Shown: piece by piece, positions 25,254-41,669 of the stretch
Layout: every line of letters starts with the position of its first letter
Numbering within the stretch: the first letter of the stretch is position 1
Notes under the pieces: model-generated
What the model saw: only the letters and a program-made list of their open reading frames with translations
The model's database searches: none
What the model was told of the DNA's origin: nothing
Program-made: the position numbers and the translations under genes
From: Desmodesmus armatus
Taxonomy: Eukaryota; Chlorophyta; Chlorophyceae; Sphaeropleales; Scenedesmaceae
Reading direction: 5' to 3'
DNA: 64,000 nucleotides
Assembly (NCBI GenBank): GCA_007449985.2
Contig: VIIQ02000074.1
Location: forward strand, 124,001-188,000

Positions 25254-25402
25254 GTAAGTAAGTAAGTAAGTAACTACGCCTATGGCGAACCACTGGCGTA
25301 ACGTTAAGGCAAGAGGGGTGTGCATGTCTAGCATGCTAGACTACCACACCCCCCACCTGACCCCTCCAGCCCGAGGGCATGGAGGGGGGTGTAAAGTGTA
25401 AA

Positions 25403-26600
25403 TCACCGCTTTTTGCGACGTTTCCTGTGGTCCGGCTCTGACCTGACGAGGAGACGCTTTGTGCCTTGTTGGGCTGTACTGCGGCGGGTAGGCCTGGAGT
25501 GTTGCTTGTGTGGCCGTCGTCCCTTGTCGCGTTTGCCTTTCTTCCTTGGGCGCTTGTTGCGGCCCATGAGGATGGCTCTGCGTTGTGTCCAGATTAGTTT
25601 GAGGTTGCGTACTGCTATGTGGTGCAGGCGTCGAGCTAGGGATGTGAGGGCGGAGCCGCCTACTCCGAGGTCGCGCATTTCTTTCAGGAAGGACTCGTAG
25701 ATTATACCTGATGCCCCTAGCAGCAGAGTGACGATGCGAACTGTGGCTGTGGGCTCGTGGGCCAAGATCAGTTCTTTCAGTGCGGCGTGTTGTGCTGCCG
25801 CTCTTTCTTGTTGCGGCATCGGGTCCGTGTCCCTGCAGTATTTTATTTCGACGATGTCAAAGACCCACTCGTTGTTGTCTGGGAAGTATTTCAGCATGAG
25901 GATGTCGGGAACGCTGTCCCGATATCCTTTAAGGGCCTCCGCAAGGTCGTGGCTGAACATGGACGGATTGTCCATGTGCCTCATGAAGCGGTGTGGCTGC
26001 ATGCCCTCCGGCACCTCTGATGGGGCCTTTCTTCTGGTGTAACCCACGTCTGACAAGAAGACATTTCCTGCTTCCTTGCCTCTGCTGATAGCTTCCAGAA
26101 TTTCCGTGCCGGTGTCATTGTGGCGGCGCGTGTACGCGGCGGACAGCTCCTTGCAGCCGCTGATGGCGTGGTGCCCTCCGTCTTCCTGTCCACAGAGCGG
26201 ACACTGGTTGGTTGGGGCCTTGCCAATTTTGTGCAGTAGTCTGTTGGTAGGGAGCAGTCCCCAGCGGTATTGCAACACTAGTTTTCGAGTGTACCTGTCC
26301 ACCTTGGAGCTGGTCATGAATGCATGACTGGCTGGGTGATGTAGTTTGTCGGCCACGCTCCTCCAGCTGGAGGCATATATGCCATCTTTGGGCGCGCTGC
26401 CAAGCTTTGCACCTGCATGTGCCTCTTGTTTAAGGGCGGCTTGCATGTCTGGCAGGGGTTTTGTGACTGTCACGGTGACGCCAGATGGCAGTTCCTTGTC
26501 TACTTCCTTGTATGGCCAATACATCTGCATGCGCGAGTTACTCGGTACATCATATGTATGTGGGGTGGAGCATCAATAGGTAGTTCCCCGCGGGCCACCT
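25403..26600 (-). pseudogene. Retrotransposon ORF fragment: zinc knuckle and PD-(D/E)XK endonuclease
   Basis: This is the C-terminal part of the element's polyprotein. Reading leftward, a segment RWGLLPTNRLLHKIGKAP is followed by a CCHC-type knuckle (CPLCGQEDGGHH with a second Cys, about 26201-26153), then PDILMLKY and VFDIVEIKY (about 25909-25838). These fit the PD...(D/E)xK core of the restriction-like endonuclease that nicks target DNA in RLE-type LINEs. The C-terminus is strongly basic (Lys/Arg) and ends at 25403. The first in-frame ATG is at 26530, but the open frame extends further upstream and overlaps the RNase H frame, so the two are one ancestral ORF separated by a frameshift near 26530-26600. 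It is part of an immobile truncated copy. Confidence 0.82.
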
Positions 26601-27678
26601 GTACGGCGGTACCATCCGCCATCTCATTGCCTATTATGCCGGCGTGGCTCTTCACTTTCCAAAGGTGGATCGTACCAGGGTGATCCCGTACAGCATTGGC
26701 TAAGGCTTCAAGGACCTGCCGGTGCCGATGCTCTGTCAGGTCTTGAGGCCTAGAGATCATCTTGGCAAGTCCGTGCATGGATCCCAGACTGTCCGTGGCT
26801 ACATGTAGTGTGCCATCGACTCTGGTGTGTGTCGTGCCAAACTGAGTGAGGGCTACGTGTAGGGCTGCCAGTTCCGCCCTGCAGATTGTGTTGCACGTGG
26901 CGTCTGCTCCCTCGCCTTGCCAGGCGCAGTGCACTGCCAGGGTTTGGCTGTGCGCTCCGGGTACATGCACAGCCGCCCCAATGCCCGGTCCTTCCATATC
27001 CTGCCCTTTCACGTGGCTGCCATCCGTGTATAGGAAAGCTTTCCAGTCGTGAGCAAGTGGTGGCGGGTTTGCTTGGGACCTACGCAGTGATTGAGTTGCT
27101 GCTGAGTGTGCAAGCACCAGTTGTTCGTACTCAAGGGGGTCATCCGCAGAGGCCAGTCTGCGCATGTCTCCTGTTTCTGAGTATCTAGCAGGCGTGTGAT
27201 ACGCCAAGGGACGGGGTAGGACTATGGCCAGGGTGTTGTCCGTGGGGCGTTTGCAGAAGCGTTTGCTGGCTTTCCTTGCCCACCTGGCAAGGTTTGCAGT
27301 GGCATCTTCATCCATGTATAGATCTTCAAGCTTGGTGAACTTGGCTCTTGGCTGCTTACTGGCGTTAGGTACTGCTTCGAGGGCCCCCCGAACTGCAGTT
27401 TGGAAGGTACGGTACCAAGAGGTTTCTTGACGCTGGTCACCGACTTTGAATGGGAAGTGCTCTGCATATCCTGTTTGGTTGCCGACTGCTAGCATCCTGA
27501 ATTTCCACTTCAGGGTGCGGGGGCCTGCAAACGGCTGGCATCCCGGGGGGTCCAGCTGTATCATCTCCCTTCCAAAGGTACATACCGGGAGGCATACATC
27601 GTGGTTTCTGCGCACCAGTTGCATGTACGCTGCGTCGTCATCAGTGTCCACCCCGTCCCACGCAAAGAAGGTCGGGAA
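26500..27678 (-). pseudogene. Retrotransposon ORF fragment: RNase H domain
   Basis: The RNase H domain lies at about 27045-26602. All four acidic catalytic positions are visible: YTDGS, CRAEL, ATDS and GNEMAD, plus the KSHAGIIGN segment before the last. In the retroelement cycle RNase H removes the RNA strand of the cDNA hybrid. The ~210 codons before it (from FFAWDGVDTDDD, near 27678) match nothing I know. The frame stays open to 27966, but residues encoded beyond 27678 come from flanking repeat DNA, a chance fusion. The frame ends at 26500 after shifting relative to the endonuclease part. Confidence 0.85.
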
Positions 27679-28445
27679 GGCAGAGGAGTGTAACAGGGCC
27701 ATGTTCGCTTGCTGTTTATGTAGCTGGATATTGAGAAGCTTGGCTTGCCAATCACATTGAAGAGTGAGCTCAGCTCCCCCTGTGGACATGGTTGTAGCAG
27801 CAGCAGCAGTGCATGCCAGACTGGCCTGATTTGCCATCCTGGCACGTGCGCCACTTGTGCAACACCTATGCAACGACTGTGCTTTCAAGAGGGACTGATG
27901 GAGCACCAATTGAGTCGGTGCTGTCACAGCACAGTGTGCTGCTACAGTGTGCCGCTCCTGCGGCATCCTGCCATGCAGCTCAGCACAGTTGGTACTACTT
28001 GTATCTCATCAACATGTCGTTTCACTTGACCTTCAATGCTGGCTGACCTGCCTAATGGGCTGAATATTCACTTCAGCGGCCATGCAGGGGGCCCAGCCCG
28101 TATCTGATGAAGGGGGGTGAACCAGTGGCTAAAATGGTTGGTGGTAGGTACCCATGGCAAACATAGGTCTCCTGATTTGCAATAATCCCCAAGACAGCCT
28201 GCAACAGACTTGTCAAACTGGTTTGAATGTGTCAAAGCTGCCCCCACCCCACACGCGGCTCAGATTGTCAACAGCCAGCATCCTGAACCGTATGCTGTTG
28301 ACCGGTGCCCATACGGCCCGGCTATGCCTGATGGGTCTTTGTGGTTCAGGGGCAAGCTGACCTGGCAGGGCAAAATTGTGAGGCATCACCAGGAGGGAGG
28401 TTCCTGTAGCTGCCTCAGATTAAGACTGATTTAGACAAAAGCTTC
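27679..28445. repeat. Dispersed repeat copy B, right part
   Basis: It begins with the right target duplication GGCAGAG and continues as the copy A homologue (GAGTGTAACAGGGCC, GCATGCCAGACTGGCC, AATAATCCCCAAGACAGCC, AGACAAAAGCTTCC). It has about 220 bp absent from copy A in its middle (about 27945-28170). At about 28446 it passes directly into the 427-bp satellite, whereas copy A continues with different sequence. Confidence 0.86.
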
Positions 28446-28894
28446 CCCAGGGACAGCGAGGATAGATGTGCTGATGCACATCGTTATGGTGCAGAGCACA
28501 GCCAAGGTCGCTTGCATCCTGGCGACCCCTGCCACGCTTTGACTGCTGCTTCTCAGCAGTCTGCCCAACCTGTGCATCAGTCCATGGATGGGCAGCCCCT
28601 TCATGCCCCCTCACCCTGGCTTTCTCAAGGAAACCTCAAGCAAAACAAGGCTTCTGCCTGAAAGCTTGCCACACACTCAAGCCAACCAGATGCCCAAGCA
28701 AAACACACAGTGACAGTATCCAGGCCCTGACCTACCCCCACCCAACCCAGCACTCCCAAGTTGAATCAGCAGACATGCAAGAGCCATAAGCACCGCAAGA
28801 TGAACGCAGACTACTCGTTCTTGGGATGAGAGTCCCATTCACACGTTCAAGATACACAGCAACACCTGTTGCCCCAGGGACAGCGAGGATAGAT
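28446..28894. repeat. 427-bp satellite, first unit plus start of the next
   Basis: One complete unit starts at CCAGGGACAGCGAGG and is followed by 20-odd bases of the next, ending GAGGATAGAT where the LINE fragment joins. It belongs to the same family as 30188-34888. Confidence 0.92.
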
Positions 28895-30187
28895 CAAATC
28901 AAATCAAAGTTACACCTGTAGCTATGAAACTCAAGAGCTCATGCCAGCCATTCACTAATATCACGGAGATAGCACAACAACCCAGAAGGAACAACATACT
29001 GAGGATCAAAACAGAGAAGCCTGACGCTTTTGTGAGGATGAAAACCAACCCAAAAATCCCCAAGCGTACTATCTAAGTGCACGAGATGGACAACCCTCCG
29101 AATGGATGCCGGGCAAAAACCTCCGTGGAGGAATATAAAAAACCCTTTGTGGCAATGTGACTTTGGGCTGGACCAATTCGGAGGCTCGGCACTAGACGGC
29201 TCTCGATACAAAAACACAAAGCTGTCAAATCAGTCAACTGCCGTCAACGCTCCACTGCTGCTGCTGCTGCAAAGGACTGTTACTGCTCTCCAGTGATATC
29301 AGCTGCAGGCCCAGGTGTTAACGCCATAGAGCTTCCTCCATTGGCCTCGCGCCCTGCAAGGGCGGCTCTTCTAATGTCCCAAGCGCGGAGGATGTAGTTG
29401 GCCATCAAAGGCTGGTTGAGCAGTTGGCGCCATGGGGCCTGTGTGGGGCTGGCTTGGGCATCTGCAATACAGTCTGCAATATGTGGCATGCTGCGGGGGA
29501 TAGAGTAGGCAGGGCACTCCAACAGGAAGTGAGTGGGTGTTTCAGCATGTTATTTACAGGATGGGCAGAGTTGCCTTGCATTGCGTGCAGCAGCTGTCTC
29601 CCTGTGTCTTGTATGGCTATGGAAGGCATTGAGTGGGAGGGTTTCAAGGCGGAAGTGCATGAACAGTGAAGCGGCTCTACATGATTCCAGGTGGGGAGTG
29701 GTGGTTAGAGTGTGCAGATATGTGCGGAGTTTGGGCCGCCTAGGTGTGAGCTCTCCAATGCCAATGTCTGCCATGTACCTGGAGTGCACAGAACCTCCTA
29801 GGTTGCGGGGGGGCTGTGTCCAATAAGACCTAAGATAGTTGATTGCACGTGCTTCAACATGTCCCTTGAAATTTGCCTTACTGACTTCTTTAGGGGTGCT
29901 AGTGTCAATGTTGTACTCAGTCAGTAGTCGCTGCATGTTCTGACCCCAAGGGTGGTACTTGCCACTCCATGCAGTGTGGATCTTGTACAGTAGTCGGTCA
30001 GTGGGTGTGTTTTCTAGATGATGCCAGTACCTAATGGCAAGTGTGTCGCATGTTACATGCAGAGGAAACAAACCCAGCTCTTGTTGCAGGCAGATGTGGG
30101 AGGTGTTTGCAGGGCAATGGAAAGCACGTGTGGTCAAACCCATCTGCCAGGAGTCAAGCTTTTTGCGCAAAGATTGGATGGGTACTG
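28895..30187 (-). mobile_element. 5'-truncated L1-like LINE fragment inside the 427-bp satellite
   Basis: On the minus strand it ends in a (TTTGA)n-like tail (CAAATCAAATCAAAG on +, 28895-28909) preceded by TGTAA (28910-28914 on the opposite strand), as expected for a retrotransposon 3' end. The 5' junction is at 30188, where satellite resumes at GACAGTATCC. The satellite bases expected between the two junctions (about 244 bp of the unit) are absent, and I see no target-site duplication. Confidence 0.82.
29280..30187 (-). pseudogene. LINE ORF2 C-terminal fragment with an in-frame stop in its zinc knuckle
   Basis: The frame reads leftward through LGLFPLHVTCDTLAIRYWHH and TPTDRLLYKI, a segment typical of the region after the reverse transcriptase in algal L1-type LINEs, to a knuckle CPSCK-stop-HAETPTHFLLEC. 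The TAA (about 29550-29552) falls between the second Cys and the His, so the protein is broken. The frame then continues open through ECPAYSIPRSMPHIAD to a stop at 29280. About 380 bp of probable 3' UTR follow. No reverse transcriptase catalytic motif is left. Confidence 0.82.
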
Positions 30188-35294
<5,107 letters not shown>

Positions 35295-35385
35295 CCACAA
35301 CATGCAGTCACTGAATGTAGCAGTGACTACTGGTTTTCACGGGGAGCTCCCCCTTCACACATTTGCAATGCCAAAATATAGTCAA

Positions 35386-35470
35386 GCTGTCACAGGGACA
35401 GCGATGGTAGATGTGCTGAGGCACACCAGTGTGATGCAAAACACAGTCAAGCTTGCTTGCAGTCCTGAAA
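35386..35470. repeat. Diverged fragment of the 427-bp satellite
   Basis: CACAGGGACAGCGATGGTAG, followed by ATGTGCTGAGGCACACCAGT and CACAGTCAAGCTTGCTTGCA, aligns with the satellite segment starting CCAGGGACAGCGAGGATAG at about 75-80 percent by eye. It marks the eroded right edge of the array beyond the CA tract. Confidence 0.7.
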
Positions 35471-35570
35471 ATCTACACACTACAAACGCATCATGCAGGA
35501 CAAAAGAAAGGCCAATCAGTCAACAGCATCAGCATCACCACACCCGGAGAGTAACACATACGGAGTAACC

Positions 35571-38500
35571 TTAGTCGCTCTTGAGCCGCTTGTGCTGAAT
35601 TAAGTCCATGTCCCCAGAGTTGGTGATGTCTTGGAATGCACGGCGTGCGGGCACCTGCATAAAGTAACACAAGCTTGACTGCGTGCAGAACATTGGGTAT
35701 TGATGCTAGCTAGCTACACCCAACAGTTGCATTTGAGGACAGGGTCGCAAGGTGACTGACTACTGCCTTCTGCAGGCACCACAGACAACTGCCAAGCACA
35801 ATGCACAGATGCAGCAAGGGTGATTTGACAGTTGGCAACAACACTACAACACCCATATGCAGTACGGGCAAGTTGATCATGTGACTCACCTTAGCATCCA
35901 CAGCAGCATCCAGATGCTTGCCCTTCCCATGTACTGCAGCCACGTGTTGTAGGCGGGGCTTCAGCGGCCCGTGTTGTATGCGGGGCTTCAGCGGCTGCTG
36001 CTGCTGCTGCTGCAGAGGCAGCCCAGTGCGCTGCTGCTGGGGGATCTGCGGGCGGTGTTGGTCATGCGCTGCTGATGACGTGTGAGGTAAACCATGCTCA
36101 GCCACACGCCCACTGCTGTCAAGTTGCCGTTGTGATGCCGTCACAGTTGGCCAACCTGGTGCACCACCTGCTGCACCGGCTTCATCCTTACGATCAGCCA
36201 CCACCGTCTGCTGTTGTCCTTGCCGCTGTTGCAATTGCTGCTGCAGCAGCAGCTGCAGCAGCTGCGGCTGTTGCAACTGCAACTGTCGCCACTGCGGCTG
36301 TAGCTGTTGTTGTGACACCTGCGACGGCCGTGGCTGCTGCGGCAGCAGCAGCACCACCTGTCGCTGCGGCAGAAGCAGTCCAGTGCGCTGCTGCTCGCGC
36401 CCCTGGTCACCAGCCCCTGCAACGATCTCACCCTTGTCGTCAACCGCAGCTGCTTGTTGCTGTGGTGGCTGCTGCACTTGCCGCTGCCATAGCTGCTGCT
36501 GCAGCAGCAGCAGCTGTGGCTGCTGCGATTGCCACTGGTGCTGCTGCTGCGACTGCAGCTGCTGTGGTGCTTGCGGTAGCTGTCGCTGCGGCAGAAGCAG
36601 GCCTGTGCGCTGCTGCTCACTGTCCTCAGGGCGGTCCTGAACAGGTGCTGCTGATGACATGTGATGTTCGCCTTGGGCAGCCCCATGTCTGCTCATGCCA
36701 CTGTCTTTCTCCACGGACTTTGGAGCACCGGCTTCACCAGTTGACGCAACATCACCGGCTTCACCAGTTGACGCAACATCACCGGAGTCTGATGGCTGCA
36801 GACAGCCAGCACAGCACGAACAGGATGACGCAAAGGGTGAACGTGGCAACAGCAAGGGATTGACTGCTGTGGCCACACCGCTGTTCAACACACTGGGTGA
36901 CCGCCAACTACAAAGTGGCAGACTCACTGATGTGCTGCATAACCATGAACAACACAAGCAATTGACAACGTGCTACTCACCTCTGCGCCCAGGGAGCGAA
37001 TCTGGCCACGCAGTCGCTCGTTCTCCTCCATCGCAACCTCCAGCCTGGCCTGTGTGGCACAGAAACACATGGAAAAAAGGGCTGATCACCAGGTGGTGCG
37101 CAGTTCCTTTGCAAACACAGTAGTGACGGTCACAGTGACACCATCCCTAGCCAATGGGGCAGCAACCCCCAACTTTGAAGGGATTCCCCAAATGGGCTTG
37201 CCTGGACATAGATAGTCACAGCACGGTCCTCAGTTACACGTCAAACAGAGGACATACTGTGATAGTGACTGGACATTACCTGACCGTTAACTACCATCTG
37301 TCATTGAACACTTACTAAACTGATGCCAGTGATTCAGCACCCATACCTGTAGATCCTCCACTTGCTTCTCCACAGTCAGCACATGCTCCATCTTGAGTGC
37401 TCGGCTGCGCTTGGCGGCGTCACGGTTTGTTTGCTTCCTGCAGGCAGGCCAGATGCATGCAGGGATAATCAAAGCACATGCATATGCATACACATCATAG
37501 CCATAGGTGCAACAGCTATGCTCTGCAAAGTTGAATGGGTCAGCTCGTCTGATTGGGCGAGTGCAAGCCTGGCTGGTGTCTGTGTCGACATCTAGCGTCC
37601 ATACCTGCGCTCGCGGCGCATCTCTGCGGAAGGATCCACCTCACCCCCAGCCGCGGCCAGCTGCTGCTGCGGCGACTGAGTGTGTGCGGAGGGCGCTTCA
37701 GACAGCGCATCAGGTGGGGACGCCTTGGCTGCCAGGGGTGCTGTGATCAGGAGGGGCAATGGCAGCGATATGAGGATATGGTTGTGCCACACTGCTGGGT
37801 AGGTCTGACACATCTTCCAGCACGCGGCAGGTGATGAGAGTCTGCACACCATTCTTGGCACTGAGTGACTGCTCAATTTCACTCAAATTCAAGACTCAGT
37901 GTGTTGCACAAGAGGCAGCTTTTCACGCACATGCTCTTTGAATCATAGTATGTACCTGGACCAGACACGTACCTGCAGCAACCTTGCGTGCAGCATCTGA
38001 GGTTTGCTCGAGGGTGTTTGGCGGTCTGTACATGTGGAGCAGGAGCCTATCAGCAGGATCACCGGGCTCAACATTGCCATCAGCGGCAGCCACCTGCTGC
38101 TGCGGCGAGACGTCCAGATGGTACTTGGCTTGCCTGCGGCTGTTGCCGGGTGCCACTGCTGTGGGGACACTGCCAGTCGCAGTGTCCGGGGCCCCTTGTG
38201 CATGCTGCTGCCAGGGTGCCACTGCTGCGAGGACAATGCGTCTGGCACAGTTGCTCCTGCTGCTGTAGCGACAGGGCACAACCAGCAGTGCGGGATGGGG
38301 TCAAGGTCACATTGCATGGTCCTGACACGCTGTTGTATTGCTCCAATGAGGCATAGACACACTGTTACTAACTGCACCTGTGACCCAGCTCGCACCTGTT
38401 GCTGCCAAAGTAGACATCTCTGCGGCAGCGTCTGAATCCAGCTGGTCCTTGGCTTGCCTGCAGCTGCGGGGCCCCTTGTGCACGCTGCTGCCGGGGTGCC

Positions 38501-41192
38501 ACTGCTGAGGGGACTCTGCATCTGGCACAGACGGGCCAGGCGCTGCATCAATGCGCCCACTGGGGTGTGCAGACTGCAAATCACATGGGAATCAGCAGAA
38601 TGTGGGTGTCAGGACAGTCACCAGCATGGTTGGATAGGCACACACAATGATGATGATGATGATGATGATAACCAGGGGCACAGTGACAAACAAAGTGTTG
38701 CAAGGAGTCTGCTCGGCTTTTCAGGACTGTACCTGCTGGTTGCATGTCGTGCAAGTTGTGGTACTGCAGCAGAGCACTGACAAAGCCAGCCCTGATGCCA
38801 GCAAGCCATGCATGGCAGTAAGTACCCACCGACTGATCTGACTGCGCATGCTGACGGCGCAAGCCATGCAGGCAGCTCAACACTGACTCCTTCCAGTGCT
38901 GCAACTGCGCCACGTTGACACCCAGAAGCAGCTGCACATCTGGCCGGCAGCAGGCATGGACCAAGGCGCACACATCTCTGAAGACTCCAAAGTAGTCACG
39001 TGAGTCGGCTGCGCCGTCAATCAGTGCCGCGCCCAGGGAATCAAGGTACTGCATGAGCCGAGGCACGGGCACCTGGTCAGCAGTGCAGTCACAGCCTGCA
39101 GCAGCAAACTCGGCCAGGAGGTGCAGCAGTCTGCATGAGCGGCCGCGGGTGGTGCTGCACCAGCAGGGCTCATCGGGCTGCTGCATGATGACACTGCAGA
39201 GAGCATGTGTGGCTAAGCTGTCGGGACCTGCTACAGCTGTGATCGAGCCCTCTGTGCCTGCTGCTGCCGAGCCACCATTCTCACATGACTCCACTGCTGC
39301 AGCGGCGCCTGCTGCTGCTGTTGCTGCCGCCAATGCTGCTGTGTATGCCGCTGCTGCCATGTCCATATCTGCTGCATCCATGAGCTGGCGTGTGCGCACA
39401 TCTCCTGCCAAGTCAACCAGCTCCCTGGCGACAGCATCATGCTGGGACCGTGACAGCTCCTGCTGCAGCTGGCATGCTTTTGCCCGTGCTAATGTGAGCA
39501 GGGCTACTGTAGCAGAACTGATGCTGCTACTGCTGATGTGGCTGGTGTGTGCTGCCAGAGCTGTGGACAGAGAGACGGTCATGCACTCCATGAACCGCTT
39601 CACAACCTACACAACATGTACACACAGACAGCACACAGCAAGTAATGATGGCCGGAAGGCCAGCAAGAAGACTAAGTGAACTGCACCGAAGCTGCATGAT
39701 CATTCAATGACAGTGCTGCCAGTGAATATCAGTTTCTGCACAGCTGGTGCAATGCCGCTGCAGGTCGTCACAATGCCAACTCACCCCTCTAGACATATGG
39801 TTGGGTCCATCCAGCATCAGGTTGACACACACTGATATGCCTGGATGGGCTGCAGACTTGCTGCCACGCGACTGCATGTGCAGCACGCCAATGGGCTGGC
39901 CAAGGCTCTCGGCCACCACCATCTTGCCAGGAATGGGTCCTTCACCAGGCTTGTGGCAGCTATGCAGACTTTTGTGCAGGGTCAGGAAGGTCAGGGCACA
40001 CACAAACTCGCCCTCCACAAAGCCAGGCACCATGAAGCGCAGGGTTTTGCCAGAGCCAACGTGGGGTAGCCAGCCATTGCTGTCATAGAAGGGATTGTGG
40101 ACACCGTATGACTCAGCGTCAGGATCGCTGCTCCCGGAAATGCTCAAAAGATGCCTGCGTGCAACAAGATTCACCAACCAGGTCAGCTGTCTGCTACTTC
40201 ACAACCCCACTGTAGCAAACACAGACAGCATGATGTCAGCACAGCAACACATCACTTGAAACACGTAACGACCAGGATCCATGCCATCCTGCAGCATGTC
40301 AACTGGTGCATGGCGCTGCAAGTAACTCACCGCAGTGAGCCGTCATCAGCGTAGGGGACCTGCTTGGTGTCAAACGCCAGCTCCAGCACAGCCACCTCTT
40401 CGGAGGTGAGCATGGCCATCTCCTCCTCAAGCATCCACCACGTACTGCACAAACAGACATTTGGTCGGCAGGGAACTGTCACATGCCCGCAGCCGTGCAC
40501 AGTAAAGTGCCGTGCACATTTCCTTGCAGCGCCCATGTCCTGCGTGACATAAGATGGCCTGTAGCAATCAGACCAAAGCCGACATGCATAACAGAACAGA
40601 TAACAGACAAGCTACTCACCCGCCATTGGCATGCAGCATTGCCAGTGTGCATTCGTACTGCTGGTAGCTCCTGCAGTCATGCGGGATCTCAGCCACCTAC
40701 GACAGGACAGCACAACATAAGACATCAACCAGCTCACAAGCCAACAGCAAGCATGCAGCACTCTGTTACGTACATTAACGGGAAGCACCTTCAGGGTGTG
40801 GAGGCTTGTATGGAGGACCGCATGTTACAAAACGACTGCAGGGATGGGGGTGGACTGTCGTAGTTTCCACTGCACCTGCTTTTGGAGGGTATCACACCAC
40901 AACGCCCTGTCTGCCACCAGTGCTAGCCGTTCGCTGACTCCATAAAAGGTGTCCTGCTGCTGCCCTGTAGTCAGCAGTTCCTGTATGTCACCGTCCTTGG
41001 GCTTCTGCAGATCACAACAGCAGCAACTTTGTTGATGATACCCACATGAGACGGGAGGGACCGTGACAGGACAGCTGGTGCTGGAAGATCAAACACACTA
41101 CTTACGAAGATGATAGCGTTTCTGAGTGTCCCATTCCAACCCTTTCCAAACCACCTAAGGAAGACAGGAAGAGGCACTCTCTTGAGCATCAT
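35571..41192 (-). CDS. bZIP transcription factor, about 1111 aa, with a large unrecognised N-terminal region
   Basis: Thirteen predicted minus-strand exons: 41192-41106, 41004-40876, 40696-40620, 40444-40331, 40154-39785, 39606-38733, 38542-38396, 38224-37973, 37740-37605, 37437-37347, 37049-36981, 36795-35890 and 35654-35571. All are GT-AG and phase-compatible. The bZIP spans exons 9-11 (about 723-782): basic region RRERRKQTNRDAAKRSR has N733-x7-R741, and V751, L758, A765, L772 and L779 sit at exact heptad spacing. Residues 783-1084 are Gln-rich and activation-domain-like, with a GDVASTGEA duplication. The last exon encodes ARRAFQDITN. Residues 1-470 (for example WFGKGWNGTL, LALVADRAL, SYGVHNPFYDSNGWLPHVG) match no family I know. 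Exons 7 and 8 share a QWHPGSS-type internal duplication. The start, and exons 7-8, are the least certain. Presumably nuclear. Confidence 0.8.
38648..38670. repeat. (ATG)n microsatellite in a bZIP intron
   Basis: Seven to eight ATG/TGA triplets lie within the 190-bp intron between predicted exons 6 and 7 of the bZIP gene. Confidence 0.9.
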
Positions 41193-41669
41193 ATGGGGTC
41201 TGGTTGCCCGATCGAGGTCTGTGGGTTCAACTTCTGAATATAGTGAGTATTACTAGACACATATGAGTGCTGGCTGGTCGATGATTGGGTCGATTGTGCT
41301 GCTGATGCTAAAATGGCGGGTTGGCTAGGAGGGCACCAACAGCCTGGCGACAGCAAGTCGTGCACAACCAAGATCTAAGCTACTACAAGATTTATTCTGC
41401 TTGAAGCAGATACACATACTCCTGCCTTGACAGTCAAATGCGTGTGGTTATGACAAGCTGACTAGGACGAGGGCATACCACCAAATTCCGTGAGGCCCCA
41501 GCCCCCATCACTGTCAAGGCTAGTTAGACAAAAGCTTCCACTTAAGATTGCTTTGGTTGTTCCGCCCTCGAGCATTGTGAGCAAGTCTGTGCCCGTGTGC
41601 CGATCTCTTCTTGAGCAAGCCGCATAGGAAAGACGCAACCACTGGTTAGGGCTCATTTCACACGGCGTC
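41193..41669. promoter_or_regulatory. Shared divergent promoter region (bZIP and RRM genes)
   Basis: The two start codons are 477 bp apart and face away from each other, so both promoters and 5' UTRs must fit here unless 5' exons were missed. About 130 bp next to the RRM gene are dispersed repeat copy C. No TATA box was assigned with confidence. Confidence 0.55.
41524..41655. repeat. Dispersed repeat, copy C
   Basis: It is nearly identical to 23087-23218 of copy A (TTAGACAAAAGCTTCCAC through GACGCAACCACTGGTTAGGG). The homologous segment ends about 15 bp before the RRM start codon, and short similarity (TCTAGCGC) continues past it. Confidence 0.92.

Larger units (their letters stand above)
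25254..27678 (-). mobile_element. 5'-truncated non-LTR retrotransposon (RNase H - zinc knuckle - restriction-like endonuclease)
   Basis: The element lies on the minus strand. Its 3' end is a short (TTAC)n tail (GTAAGTAAGTAA on +, 25254-25273) and it is flanked by a 7-bp direct repeat, GGCAGAG, at 25247-25253 and 27679-27685. Copy A of the surrounding repeat shows the uninterrupted target at 22576-22600, which fixes both ends. About 2.43 kb remain; the reverse transcriptase and everything upstream are missing, as expected after incomplete target-primed reverse transcription. The order RNase H, CCHC-like knuckle, PD-(D/E)XK nuclease recalls the Dualen/RandI elements known from Chlamydomonas; that clade assignment is inference. 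A perfect palindrome GTCTAGCATGCTAGAC sits in its 3' UTR at 25327-25342. Confidence 0.9.

Noticed and set aside
27679..27966. N-terminal extension of the RNase H frame as part of the retrotransposon
   Set aside because: The codons beyond 27678 lie in dispersed repeat copy B, outside the target-site duplication.
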